Shown here in pieces: positions 1 to 8,333 of a stretch of DNA of 64,000 nucleotides. Made by a program: the position numbers and the translations under genes. Each line of letters opens with the position of its first letter. Position 1 is the first letter of the stretch. Origin of the DNA: Butyrivibrio sp. INlla21 (GTDB lineage Bacteria; Bacillota; Clostridia; Lachnospirales; Lachnospiraceae); contig NZ_FPCC01000016.1 of the NCBI RefSeq assembly GCF_900116875.1, positions 16,459-80,458 of the forward strand. The letters are read 5' to 3'. A model generated the notes under the pieces. The model was given only the letters and a program-made list of their open reading frames with translations. It was not told where the DNA came from and made no database searches.

Positions 1-790
1 TATCAAACGATACCGTATGATACTGATTATCTACAATAATAAGATCATTACCTTTAAATTCTTTGCTGTCATAATTATTAATGATATGGACTGTTCCTTT
101 TCTAGGTGTGACCATAGAGCCATCATGATTAGTATAATTAGAATCCGTACTCACATCTCCATAAACAAATTCATTTACAGTGATTGAATCATTTTCCCAA
201 GCTCCATTAATAATTGCTCCGCCACTATTGACATTAATTGTCCCAACAGAATCTTCTTTATTTTTGTCTAGCATGACATAATTGCTTGGCATTCCTACAA
301 CCAAAGCCGATTCACAATTTTCTCCGACTACTCCGGAGCAATTGTAAACAATACCATTATTAACACCAACATAACCATCATTATCACTAACCGATTCTTC
401 ATTCACTTCAACTGTACCTGTAGGACTGTTATACAAAACTTCAAATGCATTAGTTCCCACATATCCATCATTCAAAAAAACAGCGTAGCCTTCATTGTAT
501 TCAATTTTTCCGGTTTCAGTATTATGTATTACTCCACCACGGTTATAATCAATATCGCCTTCGTTATTTCTCCTCATAGTATGGTTTTCCTGATATGATA
601 CTTCTTCTCCTTCCGGATTATCATCTATCCATTCAAAATTTCCGGATATATCTTTATATTGTTCAAGTATATCAGGCGCCGCGCATGCCTCCATCGGCGC
701 TGCGACACTTCCCACAATCGGTGCGATCAGCATGATCGCTGACATTAAAACTACTGCTAATTTTTTTGAAATAAATTCTTTCCTTCTCAC
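1..790 (-). CDS. Secreted Asn/Gly-rich protein, N-terminal part
   Basis: The reading frame is open from a GTG at 790 to the left edge, about 263 codons without a stop, so the protein is partial. The GTG sits six bases after an AGGAG ribosome site. The first residues (RRKEF, then a hydrophobic run ending near APIVGSVAAPMEACA) look like a signal peptide. The mature part is rich in Asn, Gly and Tyr, with short repeated phrases such as NxGxVxxN and NDGYVG, which suggests a repetitive beta-solenoid surface protein. I do not recognise a family, and the fold is inferred from composition only. Confidence 0.6.
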   Translation of the reverse strand, partial: MRRKEFISKKLAVVLMSAIMLIAPIVGSVAAPMEACAAPDILEQYKDISGNFEWIDDNPEGEEVSYQENHTMRRNNEGDIDYNRGGVIHNTETGKIEYNEGYAVFLNDGYVGTNAFEVLYNSPTGTVEVNEESVSDNDGYVGVNNGIVYNCSGVVGENCESALVVGMPSNYVMLDKNKEDSVGTINVNSGGAIINGAWENDSITVNEFVYGDVSTDSNYTNHDGSMVTPRKGTVHIINNYDSKEFKGNDLIIVDNQYHTVSFD

Positions 791-958
791 ACGCTCTCCT
801 TCGCGGTATTTAGTACTTTGCCTCGTATTTGTCCCCCTCTTAAACAATACTTAGCGTTATTAATCTTACTCATATATCTTACCATTAATTTTAAAAAAAT
901 ATACATCTTTTTTAATAATTTTTATTTATTGCAAGGGAAACTTATATTTTATTAACAG

Positions 959-978
959 TTTCCACAGAGTTATCCACA
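959..978 (+). other. Pair of DnaA-box-like sequences
   Basis: TTATCCACA at 970-978 is an exact consensus DnaA box. It is preceded at 959-967 by TTTCCACAG, which is close to consensus. Both lie in an AT-rich stretch upstream of the left-edge gene. No dnaA, dnaN or other replication gene is nearby, so this is not shown to be an origin. Confidence 0.35.
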
Positions 979-1103
979 ATGTGTTCAAAAAAAAATCACA
1001 TTTAATTTTTACCCCAGTATCTATCGGACTCATCAAAAAATAATCCGTGTATTTTTCGTAACCTTTATTTGACATGATTTTATAATTTTGCTACGGTGTA
1101 CGA

Positions 1104-1138
1104 GTGTTCCCCAAACACACTAGTGTTCCCCATAACAC
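1104..1138. repeat. Two tandem GTGTT-CCCCA-AACAC dyads
   Basis: Two short hairpin units stand 19 bp apart: GTGTT(1104-1108)/AACAC(1114-1118) and GTGTT(1123-1127)/AACAC(1134-1138), each with a CCCCA-type loop. The helical spacing suggests paired binding sites or a repeated RNA hairpin upstream of the left-edge gene. The function is unknown. Confidence 0.4.
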
Positions 1139-1193
1139 TTAACGTTTGTAAAAGGAAAGAGTTTTTACGTAACACCGGAGCTTCGGCTCCGCG

Positions 1194-1222
1194 AAAAAAA
1201 GACATTGCCACATGGCAATGTC
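1194..1222 (-). terminator. Hairpin with minus-strand T tract
   Basis: A perfect 9-bp stem (GACATTGCC/GGCAATGTC, 1201-1222, loop ACAT) is followed on the minus strand by seven T (1194-1200). A second stem, CGGAGC-TTCG-GCTCCG, lies at 1176-1191. The T tract favours termination of leftward transcription, although no minus-strand gene is recognised immediately to the right. Confidence 0.5.
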
Positions 1223-1496
1223 TTCACATACATGTGAGAAACAATGAAATACTAAGCAAGACCTGAGAGACAAAAGGGATCATGTATGACCCCTCTATGA
1301 TTCCCATTACATTTATACAGATGCATCGGAATCCCCAGGTTCCGTCTTTAAATATTCGATCATATAAATGAAGTATGAATCATAGAGAACACATATTATC
1401 TATCTAAGCATTATCCCCACAACAAAATAAAGTCTCTCGAACAAAAACCTCTTTCCTCGCACAAACCAAAAACACTGACGAGGAGGTATATTTAAA
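1223..1496. other. Intergenic leader with inverted repeats
   Basis: This stretch precedes the metallophosphoesterase pair on the plus strand. It contains short inverted repeats (around 1279-1315 and CGGAA...TTCCG around 1328-1346). It has no convincing open reading frame and no riboswitch class I can recognise. It could be the 5' leader of the plus-strand genes or, read leftward, a small RNA ending at the hairpin at 1194-1222. Confidence 0.35.
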
Positions 1497-3113
1497 TTGA
1501 GAAAAAAAATCGTTCTTAAAAGTATGCTTACAGCCGCTATGGCAATGAGTATGCTCTTTTCTGCAGTAGGTACCAATACTGCATTCGCGGCGGGAAGCGA
1601 AAAGGTATCTTTTGATATTTCCAAAGATAAAATCAGTGATAAAACCAGTAAAGACAAAAACTTTTTGGGCAATTTGTTAAAAAAAGATTTATCCAAAAAG
1701 ATAGTTCTTATTTCTACCAGCGACATTCACGGTGCCCTTTTGGAATTCACTTATGTATCACAGCTTAGAAATCTGCTTAAAAAACAAGGCGCCGAAGTCC
1801 TCATCGTAGATTCCGGCGACTTCAGTACAGATAAAGACGTTGATAATTACATTAAGAAAACCAATATGCTGGATAACCCTTCTTTAAAGACCAGAGGTAT
1901 CGCACCCGTAAAAATCATGAACGCCGTAGGCTATGACATCATCTGCCTGGGCAATCATGAATTTGAAAGGGATAAGACCGATCTGGATGACATCATCAAC
2001 GAGGCTAATTTCAAAATAGTCGATGCCAATATTTCCAAAGACATATATGCAGAAAGAATTAAGCCTAATTTAATTTTAGGAAACAACGCAAAAATCGGCT
2101 TTTTTGGTTTAGATAGTTTGGAAAACAACAGTTGGTACAGAAAGAACAATTTTGAATGTTCCGATGAAGCCACCTATTTGCATGAATGTGCTCAAAATCA
2201 GGTAAAAGAATTACAAAACAAAAATGCTGATGTAATAATCGGTCTCACTCATCTTGGAGTAGATGATGACCCCGGTAAAAGAGCTGCAAAAAATCTTGAA
2301 AAAGTCGAAGACGATGAAGCATTATGGCCTCAAAAAACAGAAAAACAAAAGAAAGAAGATCCAACAGATAAATATGACTTACTTTATAAAAAAGGAATCA
2401 GAAGTGTAGATCTATTTGCTGACGTTAAAGGAATTGACCTTCTACTTGACGGTCATTCTCACACAACAATGACCGGCTGCAAATATTTTGAGGATTTCAA
2501 TATCCAGTCATGCGGAATCCAGTTCCAGAATATTGGTGTTGTAGTGATCGGCGAAAATGAGAAAAGCAAAAAATATGAGATTGAAGACAGATTCCTTATT
2601 CCCGAACAAGATTATGACCAGATCGGTGAAGATGAAAAGATTTCCGGCTATATCGGTTATGTCCTTACGAAAATATATCAAAGTGAAGAAATGAATGCGG
2701 AAATAGCCAGAAACGATATCGAAGATTACAATCCCGAAAAAGACTACTCCGAATACTATATAGAAGTTAAAAAAGGTGAAACTGCATATACAGCAGCAGA
2801 AAGATTCAGAAAAGAATTAGAATCATCAAAAAATGATGATAGTTCCGCAGCTGATGACTCCTCTTCTATCGAGGCTAGCCTTCCCGAGAATGAGCTCGAA
2901 GCTACTGAAGCAGCAAGCAACACAAGTATCGAGAACGAGGACGCTGCAAACAGTGCAAGTTCAGAAGACGAAGCAAATATCGAAGAGTCAACTGAAGAGA
3001 CATCTTCAGACGATTCTTCAAATGAGAAGTCCAATGATAAATCAGGCAAAACCGGTGACCATCACCGTGAGCGCCATCACCACCGCAACTATAAACACGG
3101 TTTCGGCGGCTGA
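1497..3113 (+). CDS. Secreted metallophosphoesterase (5'-nucleotidase/UshA-like)
   Basis: Starts at TTG ten bases after AGGAGG. Residues 1-32 are a signal peptide ending in AFAA. The calcineurin-like phosphoesterase motifs are in order: DIHG (76-79), DSGDF (about 105-109), GNHE (152-155), THLG (about 251-254) and DGHSH (318-322). These are the metal ligands of the UshA/CpdB nucleotidase N-terminal domain. The usual C-terminal 5'-nucleotidase substrate domain is not apparent. Instead the last 110 residues are an acidic Ser/Glu/Ala-rich stretch followed by a His/Arg/Lys-rich tail. The enzyme probably hydrolyses extracellular nucleotides or phosphoesters; the substrate is not determinable. The next gene is a tandem paralog. 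Confidence 0.85.
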   Translation: MRKKIVLKSMLTAAMAMSMLFSAVGTNTAFAAGSEKVSFDISKDKISDKTSKDKNFLGNLLKKDLSKKIVLISTSDIHGALLEFTYVSQLRNLLKKQGAEVLIVDSGDFSTDKDVDNYIKKTNMLDNPSLKTRGIAPVKIMNAVGYDIICLGNHEFERDKTDLDDIINEANFKIVDANISKDIYAERIKPNLILGNNAKIGFFGLDSLENNSWYRKNNFECSDEATYLHECAQNQVKELQNKNADVIIGLTHLGVDDDPGKRAAKNLEKVEDDEALWPQKTEKQKKEDPTDKYDLLYKKGIRSVDLFADVKGIDLLLDGHSHTTMTGCKYFEDFNIQSCGIQFQNIGVVVIGENEKSKKYEIEDRFLIPEQDYDQIGEDEKISGYIGYVLTKIYQSEEMNAEIARNDIEDYNPEKDYSEYYIEVKKGETAYTAAERFRKELESSKNDDSSAADDSSSIEASLPENELEATEAASNTSIENEDAANSASSEDEANIEESTEETSSDDSSNEKSNDKSGKTGDHHRERHHHRNYKHGFGG

Positions 3114-3183
3114 TGACGGTATCACCTTAACTATCTGACACATACAGTAACTTGTAAACACAACACATAGGAGGTGAATTACA

Positions 3184-4815
3184 TTGAAAAGAAAATTCGC
3201 ATTTAAAAGTTTGCTGTCACTGGCAGTAGCAGGTACCCTCTTCTGCGGCAGCGCTATTTCTGCATTCGCGGAGGATATCGGTAATTATAAGGTTAAAATG
3301 CCCGGCTCGGAAGACCCCAAGAATATAGAAGAAATTTCAAAAAAATACAACGGTGATCTATCTGATAAAGTAGTCATTCTTTCAACCAATGACACTCATG
3401 GCGCAATACTTCAGTTTGCTTATTTTGCTGCTTTAAAGAATTATTTCGCAGACGAGTTAAATGCTTCCGAAGTTCTTCTTGTTGATTCAGGTGACTTCTG
3501 TGCTGACAAGGATAAAAAAGATGATGTAGCGGATGGAGAAACAACCACCTTAAGAGTGGCCGACTATAAACAAGAAGGCCATCTTGGAAGTGGTAAACAA
3601 ATTAGATCAATCAATCTCATGAATGCAGCCGGATATGATTACGCTTGTCTTGGAAACCACGAAATTAGCAGTAAGGGAACGTTACAAGAAATGCTTAATG
3701 CGGCAAAATTTAAAGTACTTGATGCCAATATACATACAGATGATAGCTTCAAGTATTCATCAAATGCTGTTGCTGAATTTGATAATCTGAAGATTGGATT
3801 CTTTGGCTTGGATACGCATGAAATAAAAGACACCGTAAAAGGTTGGTCCCCAAAAAAGGAAACAGAAGAGAAAAAACAATATAGTGTAGATACGGGTGCC
3901 GCTTTAATAGCGTGTGCTCAAAGCCAAGTAGATGAACTAAAAGGAGAAAAAAATAACGCCGATCTTGTCATCTGCCTCTCACACTTAGGTATGCAAAAGG
4001 AATATGCCCCGAATCCGGATAATGCAAAAGAAATTGGTGGCGATAGAGATAAAAAGAGAAGTATTGATCTATGGACTGCTGTAAACGGCATTGATCTTAT
4101 GCTTGACGGGCATTCTCATACTGCTATCTTCGCCGGAGAAAATAATGAGCCAATTATGTCCGGTCAGATATGGGGTAACTACCTCGGTATAATTGTAATC
4201 GATAAAAAATCCAAAGAAATGGATAGATTCCTCATTTCAGACCAAAATTATGAGAGCGTATTCGGAACAACCTCTGAAGAGCGTGTATCAAAGCTTAATG
4301 AATACGGTGCCGGTGATGTAATCAATCTCCTTGAAGATTACACAGGCAAAGACGCTGAGACACTGTTCGATTACGATTATGACGACGATGATTCTTCAAA
4401 CGATAAGAACCACGACAAGAATGGCAAGAATGGCCGAAACTCCGGTAAGAATAACGGAAAGAACAATGGCAAAAACGGTAAGAACGATAAGAACAGCAAG
4501 AACGGTAAGCACAGCAAGAACGATAGAAACAGTAAGAGCAACAGCAGATTCGGTAAGCGTAGCTTCGAGTACGATGAGGAAGATTTCGAGCTTGAAGAAG
4601 ATACACAGGCTATAGAGGATGCTTCAACTGAGGCTACAACAGCTGATGAGAATGCTGAGATCACAAGCGAGGCTAATGACGAGAGCAGCACTCAGCTTGA
4701 TGAACAGTCTACAGATGCTGCAAGCACAGATGATAGCACTGAAGCAACCGAGCAGACTGATGAGCAGGATAACGCTGAACAGAGCGAGGATGCTGAAGTA
4801 GATCCCGCAGCATAA
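3184..4815 (+). CDS. Secreted metallophosphoesterase, tandem paralog
   Basis: Starts at TTG after AGGAGG, 70 bp downstream of its paralog and probably cotranscribed. A signal peptide ends near AFAE (residue 30). The metallophosphoesterase motifs are NDTHG (about 69-73), DSGDF, GNHE, SHLG and DGHSH, so the catalytic metal site is intact. The C-terminus is unusual: after about residue 395 there is a basic low-complexity region of repeated NGKN/NSKN units, then a Glu/Asp/Ser/Thr-rich acidic end. This reverses the order seen in the upstream paralog (acidic then basic). The basic segment may hold the protein in the anionic cell wall (inference). Substrate unknown. Confidence 0.85.
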   Translation: MKRKFAFKSLLSLAVAGTLFCGSAISAFAEDIGNYKVKMPGSEDPKNIEEISKKYNGDLSDKVVILSTNDTHGAILQFAYFAALKNYFADELNASEVLLVDSGDFCADKDKKDDVADGETTTLRVADYKQEGHLGSGKQIRSINLMNAAGYDYACLGNHEISSKGTLQEMLNAAKFKVLDANIHTDDSFKYSSNAVAEFDNLKIGFFGLDTHEIKDTVKGWSPKKETEEKKQYSVDTGAALIACAQSQVDELKGEKNNADLVICLSHLGMQKEYAPNPDNAKEIGGDRDKKRSIDLWTAVNGIDLMLDGHSHTAIFAGENNEPIMSGQIWGNYLGIIVIDKKSKEMDRFLISDQNYESVFGTTSEERVSKLNEYGAGDVINLLEDYTGKDAETLFDYDYDDDDSSNDKNHDKNGKNGRNSGKNNGKNNGKNGKNDKNSKNGKHSKNDRNSKSNSRFGKRSFEYDEEDFELEEDTQAIEDASTEATTADENAEITSEANDESSTQLDEQSTDAASTDDSTEATEQTDEQDNAEQSEDAEVDPAA

Positions 4816-4870
4816 AAACTTTTTTCAAAAACATCGTAATTTCATTGTGACAAATACCTCAATATAGATA

Positions 4871-4918
4871 AAGAGCACAGCCCTTTTGATACGGTCCCAA
4901 AGGCGCTGTGCTCTTTTA
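4871..4918. terminator. Bidirectional intrinsic terminator
   Basis: AAGAGCACAGC (4871-4881) pairs with GCTGTGCTCTT (4905-4915) and is followed by TTTTATT. An A-rich flank on the other side would serve the minus strand. It lies between the convergent phosphoesterase pair and the polyamine operon. Confidence 0.85.
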
Positions 4919-4965
4919 TTATCCAAAACTTATTATCAAATAATACTACTCTATTCCCGCAAGGA

Positions 4966-5862
4966 TCACTTGACCAGCTCTCCGTAGCATGAAGGTCTTC
5001 TGTCTCTAAAGAGCCCCCATGACGATCTCATCTTACTGTTCTCTTCAAAATCATACTCGGCATAGATGATCTCTTCCTTGTCGCGACTTGCCTTGGCAAT
5101 AACATCTCCCGTCTGATCCGTAAGGAAGCTGCTTCCGTAGAAGCATAACGAAGACTTCTGCCCGCCGTTTTCCTCACAAGGCTCAACATCCTCTTTACCG
5201 ATTCTGTTAGCCGCCGCAACAGGAATGATATTTGCTGCGGAATGCCCCTGCATCGTTCTCATCCAATGGCCCGAGCTGTCCACATCAAGAATCGGCTCCG
5301 ATCCGATTGCTGTAGGATACAGGATAATATCCGCTCCGCCAAGTGCAAGACACCTTGCCGTCTCAGGGAACCACTGATCCCAGCAGATTCCGACTCCTAT
5401 CCTTCCCGCCTGAGTCTCAAACACCTTAAAGCCCGTGTTTCCCGGAGTAAAATAAAACTTCTCCTGATAATAGTGATCGTCCGGAATATGAGTCTTTCTG
5501 TAAACTCCGACAATCTTGCCGTCGGCGTCGATCATCGCAACCGAATTATAAAAGACATTCTCATCCTTCTCAAAGACGCTTATCGGCATGACCACTTTGT
5601 TTTCCTTGCAAAACTCGCTAAAGTAGATAACAGCCGGGTTCTCCAAGATCGGAACCGCAAGCTCATAGTAGTCATATCTTCTCTCCTGGCAGAAATACTT
5701 TCTTTCAAACAGCTCTGACAAAAGAATTATCTTAGCGCCGTTATCTGCCGCTTTTTTAGCTAGCTCAGCAGCTTTCTTTATGTTATTGTCAACCTGCTCC
5801 TTATCGGACGCACAAGGCGCTCCGCAGGCAAACTGGATACATGCAACTTTTGTAAGCGACAT
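4966..5862 (-). CDS. aguB: N-carbamoylputrescine amidase
   Basis: Nitrilase-superfamily enzyme converting N-carbamoylputrescine to putrescine, CO2 and ammonia, the last step of the agmatine route. The catalytic triad is visible: Glu50 (LLSELFE), Lys123 (YRKTHIPDD) and Cys160 (GICWDQWFPE). The 298-residue length is normal for the family. It starts at ATG after AAGGAG. It is the last gene of the minus-strand polyamine operon, 65 bp after aguA, and reads into the shared terminator at 4871-4918. Confidence 0.93.
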   Translation of the reverse strand: MSLTKVACIQFACGAPCASDKEQVDNNIKKAAELAKKAADNGAKIILLSELFERKYFCQERRYDYYELAVPILENPAVIYFSEFCKENKVVMPISVFEKDENVFYNSVAMIDADGKIVGVYRKTHIPDDHYYQEKFYFTPGNTGFKVFETQAGRIGVGICWDQWFPETARCLALGGADIILYPTAIGSEPILDVDSSGHWMRTMQGHSAANIIPVAAANRIGKEDVEPCEENGGQKSSLCFYGSSFLTDQTGDVIAKASRDKEEIIYAEYDFEENSKMRSSWGLFRDRRPSCYGELVK

Positions 5863-5927
5863 CTCTATCTCCTTTTCAAATATACTACAGACATTTGCAC
5901 TTTACCGCACATGTCGTAAGAACACGA

Positions 5928-7076
5928 TCATCCCCTCGGCACCTGCTGCGTAATGCAGTGAATATTACCGCCGCCGAGCAAAATATCCCTCGCAGGAATC
6001 CCGATTACTTCCCTACCCGGACACAGCTTCCTTAAAATCTCAAGCGCCCTCTTATCGCTATCCTCATTCTCACCGCCAAACATCGGAAGCAAAACAGCTC
6101 CGTTTATATAGTAGTAATTGACATAACTCGCAGCAAGTCTCTCTCCGACCTCTCGGAAATCCTCGCCCTCTTCAAACTCATAGTTACCAAGATCTTTTTC
6201 TGTAATAAAAATAGGCTTCTCCGGAATCGGAAGCTTGTGGATCACAATCTCTCTGCCCTTCGCATCCTTCTGCGACCTAAGATATTCATAAGAGGCAAAA
6301 GAAAGCTCGTACTGCGGATCGTTCCTGTCATCCGTCCACGCAAGCACAACCTCGCCGGGCGCCACAAACGCGCACACATTGTCGACATGCTCGTTTGTCT
6401 CATCATTGTAGATGCCTCGAGGAAGCCACAAGATCTTTTTCGCACCAAGATAAGTCTTAAGCCTATCCTCAATCTCATCCTTGGACAGCGACGGATTCCT
6501 TCCCTTACTCATAAGACAGCTCTCCGTCACCATCACCGTTCCCTCGCCGTCGGAATGGATCGATCCACCCTCAAGAACAAAAGGCGCAGCGTCATAATAA
6601 TCACAGTTCATATGCGCCAAAAACTTACAAGCAAGCGCATCGTCCTTATCCCAAGTAGCATAAAGCCCGTCGTACTCTCCGCCCCATGCGTTAAAGCTCC
6701 AGTTGATACCTCTGACCGATTTGTCACCGTCAACAACAAAAGTCGGTCCGACATCCCTTGCCCAGGCATCATCCGAATCTATCGCAATTACTTCTTTTCT
6801 TTTATCAAACTCAGAACGAGAAAGACCTGTCGCAGGAAAAAGACTCTCCAAAAACTCGCACGCCTCATCATAAAAATCCGAAGAAGCCGCCAAAAAAAGC
6901 TTCTCTCTCTTCATGATCTCGGTGTAGATCCTGCCGAAAGAATTAAGCGCTCCGCTCCTGTCTTTTCCCCAGCTTCCGGGACGAGTCGGATATATCATAA
7001 GGGTTCCTTCATGCTCCGCAAACTCCGCAGGCATAAAGAAACCGTCTTTGTCAGGTGTTGTATGTAACCTCTTCAT
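5928..7076 (-). CDS. aguA: Agmatine deiminase
   Basis: Guanidine-group-modifying enzyme (porphyromonas-type peptidylarginine deiminase family) that hydrolyses agmatine to N-carbamoylputrescine. Visible hallmarks are AEFAEHEGTLMIYPTRPGSW near the N-terminus, DDAWARDVGP around residue 100, LEGGSIHSDGEGT around 167, and the C-terminal GGGNIHCITQQ with nucleophile Cys374. The 382-residue length is typical. It sits 15 bp downstream of the carboxynorspermidine decarboxylase gene and upstream of aguB, so arginine decarboxylase, AguA and AguB together give putrescine within one transcription unit. Confidence 0.95.
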   Translation of the reverse strand: MKRLHTTPDKDGFFMPAEFAEHEGTLMIYPTRPGSWGKDRSGALNSFGRIYTEIMKREKLFLAASSDFYDEACEFLESLFPATGLSRSEFDKRKEVIAIDSDDAWARDVGPTFVVDGDKSVRGINWSFNAWGGEYDGLYATWDKDDALACKFLAHMNCDYYDAAPFVLEGGSIHSDGEGTVMVTESCLMSKGRNPSLSKDEIEDRLKTYLGAKKILWLPRGIYNDETNEHVDNVCAFVAPGEVVLAWTDDRNDPQYELSFASYEYLRSQKDAKGREIVIHKLPIPEKPIFITEKDLGNYEFEEGEDFREVGERLAASYVNYYYINGAVLLPMFGGENEDSDKRALEILRKLCPGREVIGIPARDILLGGGNIHCITQQVPRG

Positions 7077-7091
7077 ATATGTTCCTATAAA

Positions 7092-8276
7092 TCACAATCT
7101 CATCTTGAAGTCGTCGTAGCCAAAGCGCTTAAGCACCTCAACCTCGCCGTCCTCATGCATTATATCGATATCGGGAAGCGGCATTCCGTTAAAAGTATTG
7201 TTCTTAACCATGCTGTAGATCGCCATATCTTCAAAATACAGCCTGTCGCCGATTCCGATCTCTTTATCAAAACTGTAGTCGCCGATAATATCCCCCGCAA
7301 GGCAGGTTCTCGACGAAAGCCTGTACGTATTGGCAAGCTCTCCCGCTTCACCGCTGTCACGAAGCGGCGGCCTATACGGCATCTCAAGAACGTCAGGCAT
7401 GTGACAAGCCGCCGAAGTATCAAGAATAAGCACCGGATACTTCTCCGTCTTAACAATGTCCATTACGGTCGTAACAAGAAGCCCCGCGTCAAGCGCGATC
7501 GCTTCGCCCGGCTCAAGATAAACCTCGATACCGTAAGTATCTTTTATCCTCTTAACGAGCTTTATAAGCCCTTCTCTGTCGTAGTCTTCCTTGGTTATGT
7601 GATGTCCACCGCCAAGGTTGATCCACTTGATCTTGCCCTCTTCGCCTTTACGCGTAGGGAAGAATCGTTTAAAAGAGCTTTCGACTTCAAGAAACGTCTT
7701 TTCAAGCGGCTCAAATCCCTGTTCGCACAATGTATGGAAATGAAGCCCCGAAACGCCCTTGGGAAGCTTATCTCCAAGGTCCGCGTTTCTTATTCCGAGC
7801 CTTGACCCCGAAGCACACGGATCATAGATCTCATGCCCTTCCTGCGTGCTGTACTCGGGATTTATTCGAAGCCCTACAAAGAGACGTCCGTTTTTGACAT
7901 TCTTCTCCCAGACCTCTCTGTGATGCTCAAGCTGCGTAAGTGAATTAAAGACCATGTGGTCACAGATCTCACACAGCTCTTTTATCTCATCGTCATTAAA
8001 AGCAGGCTCAAAGACATGATTTTCGATCTTGCGCTTACCCTTTAAAGGTTCGATCATCTCTTCTTTCGCAAGCCTTGCTTCATATAAACCCGAAGCCGTA
8101 GCTCCGGACAAATACTCACCTATCATAGGATAAGTCTTATATGCGGAAAAAGCCTTCTGCGCAAGAAGTATCTTGGCGCCCGACTCTTTCTGCACATAGC
8201 TTAAAATCTCAAGGTTTTCTTTTAATTTCTTTTCATCAATTACATAAGCAGGAGTTGTGATCTCCGATATCTTCAT
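7092..8276 (-). CDS. nspC: Carboxynorspermidine/carboxyspermidine decarboxylase
   Basis: Fold type III PLP decarboxylase of the alanine racemase/ornithine decarboxylase class. It removes the carboxyl group of carboxyspermidine or carboxynorspermidine to give spermidine or norspermidine. The PLP lysine is Lys41 in LAQKAFS. A glycine-rich phosphate loop (NLGGGHH) lies near residue 230, and the CLAGD segment near residue 327 carries the active-site Cys. The 394-residue length is usual. It follows the dehydrogenase gene that makes its substrate. Which polyamine is made depends on whether putrescine or diaminopropane is used; the operon makes putrescine, so spermidine is the likely product (inference). 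Confidence 0.92.
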   Translation of the reverse strand: MKISEITTPAYVIDEKKLKENLEILSYVQKESGAKILLAQKAFSAYKTYPMIGEYLSGATASGLYEARLAKEEMIEPLKGKRKIENHVFEPAFNDDEIKELCEICDHMVFNSLTQLEHHREVWEKNVKNGRLFVGLRINPEYSTQEGHEIYDPCASGSRLGIRNADLGDKLPKGVSGLHFHTLCEQGFEPLEKTFLEVESSFKRFFPTRKGEEGKIKWINLGGGHHITKEDYDREGLIKLVKRIKDTYGIEVYLEPGEAIALDAGLLVTTVMDIVKTEKYPVLILDTSAACHMPDVLEMPYRPPLRDSGEAGELANTYRLSSRTCLAGDIIGDYSFDKEIGIGDRLYFEDMAIYSMVKNNTFNGMPLPDIDIMHEDGEVEVLKRFGYDDFKMRL

Positions 8277-8333
8277 CCGTTTTCTCCCAGAGTTTCAATA
8301 TGCAGTCAAACCGCTGCTTCTATGCACGTAGCG

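Noticed and set aside
959..978. Chromosomal replication origin
   Set aside because: Only two DnaA-box-like sites, no dnaA/dnaN/recF or plasmid rep gene nearby.
6237..7067. 276-codon plus-strand open frame
   Set aside because: It lies wholly antisense to agmatine deiminase, whose motifs and catalytic Cys are clear. Its translation is Arg/Lys/His-rich and matches nothing.
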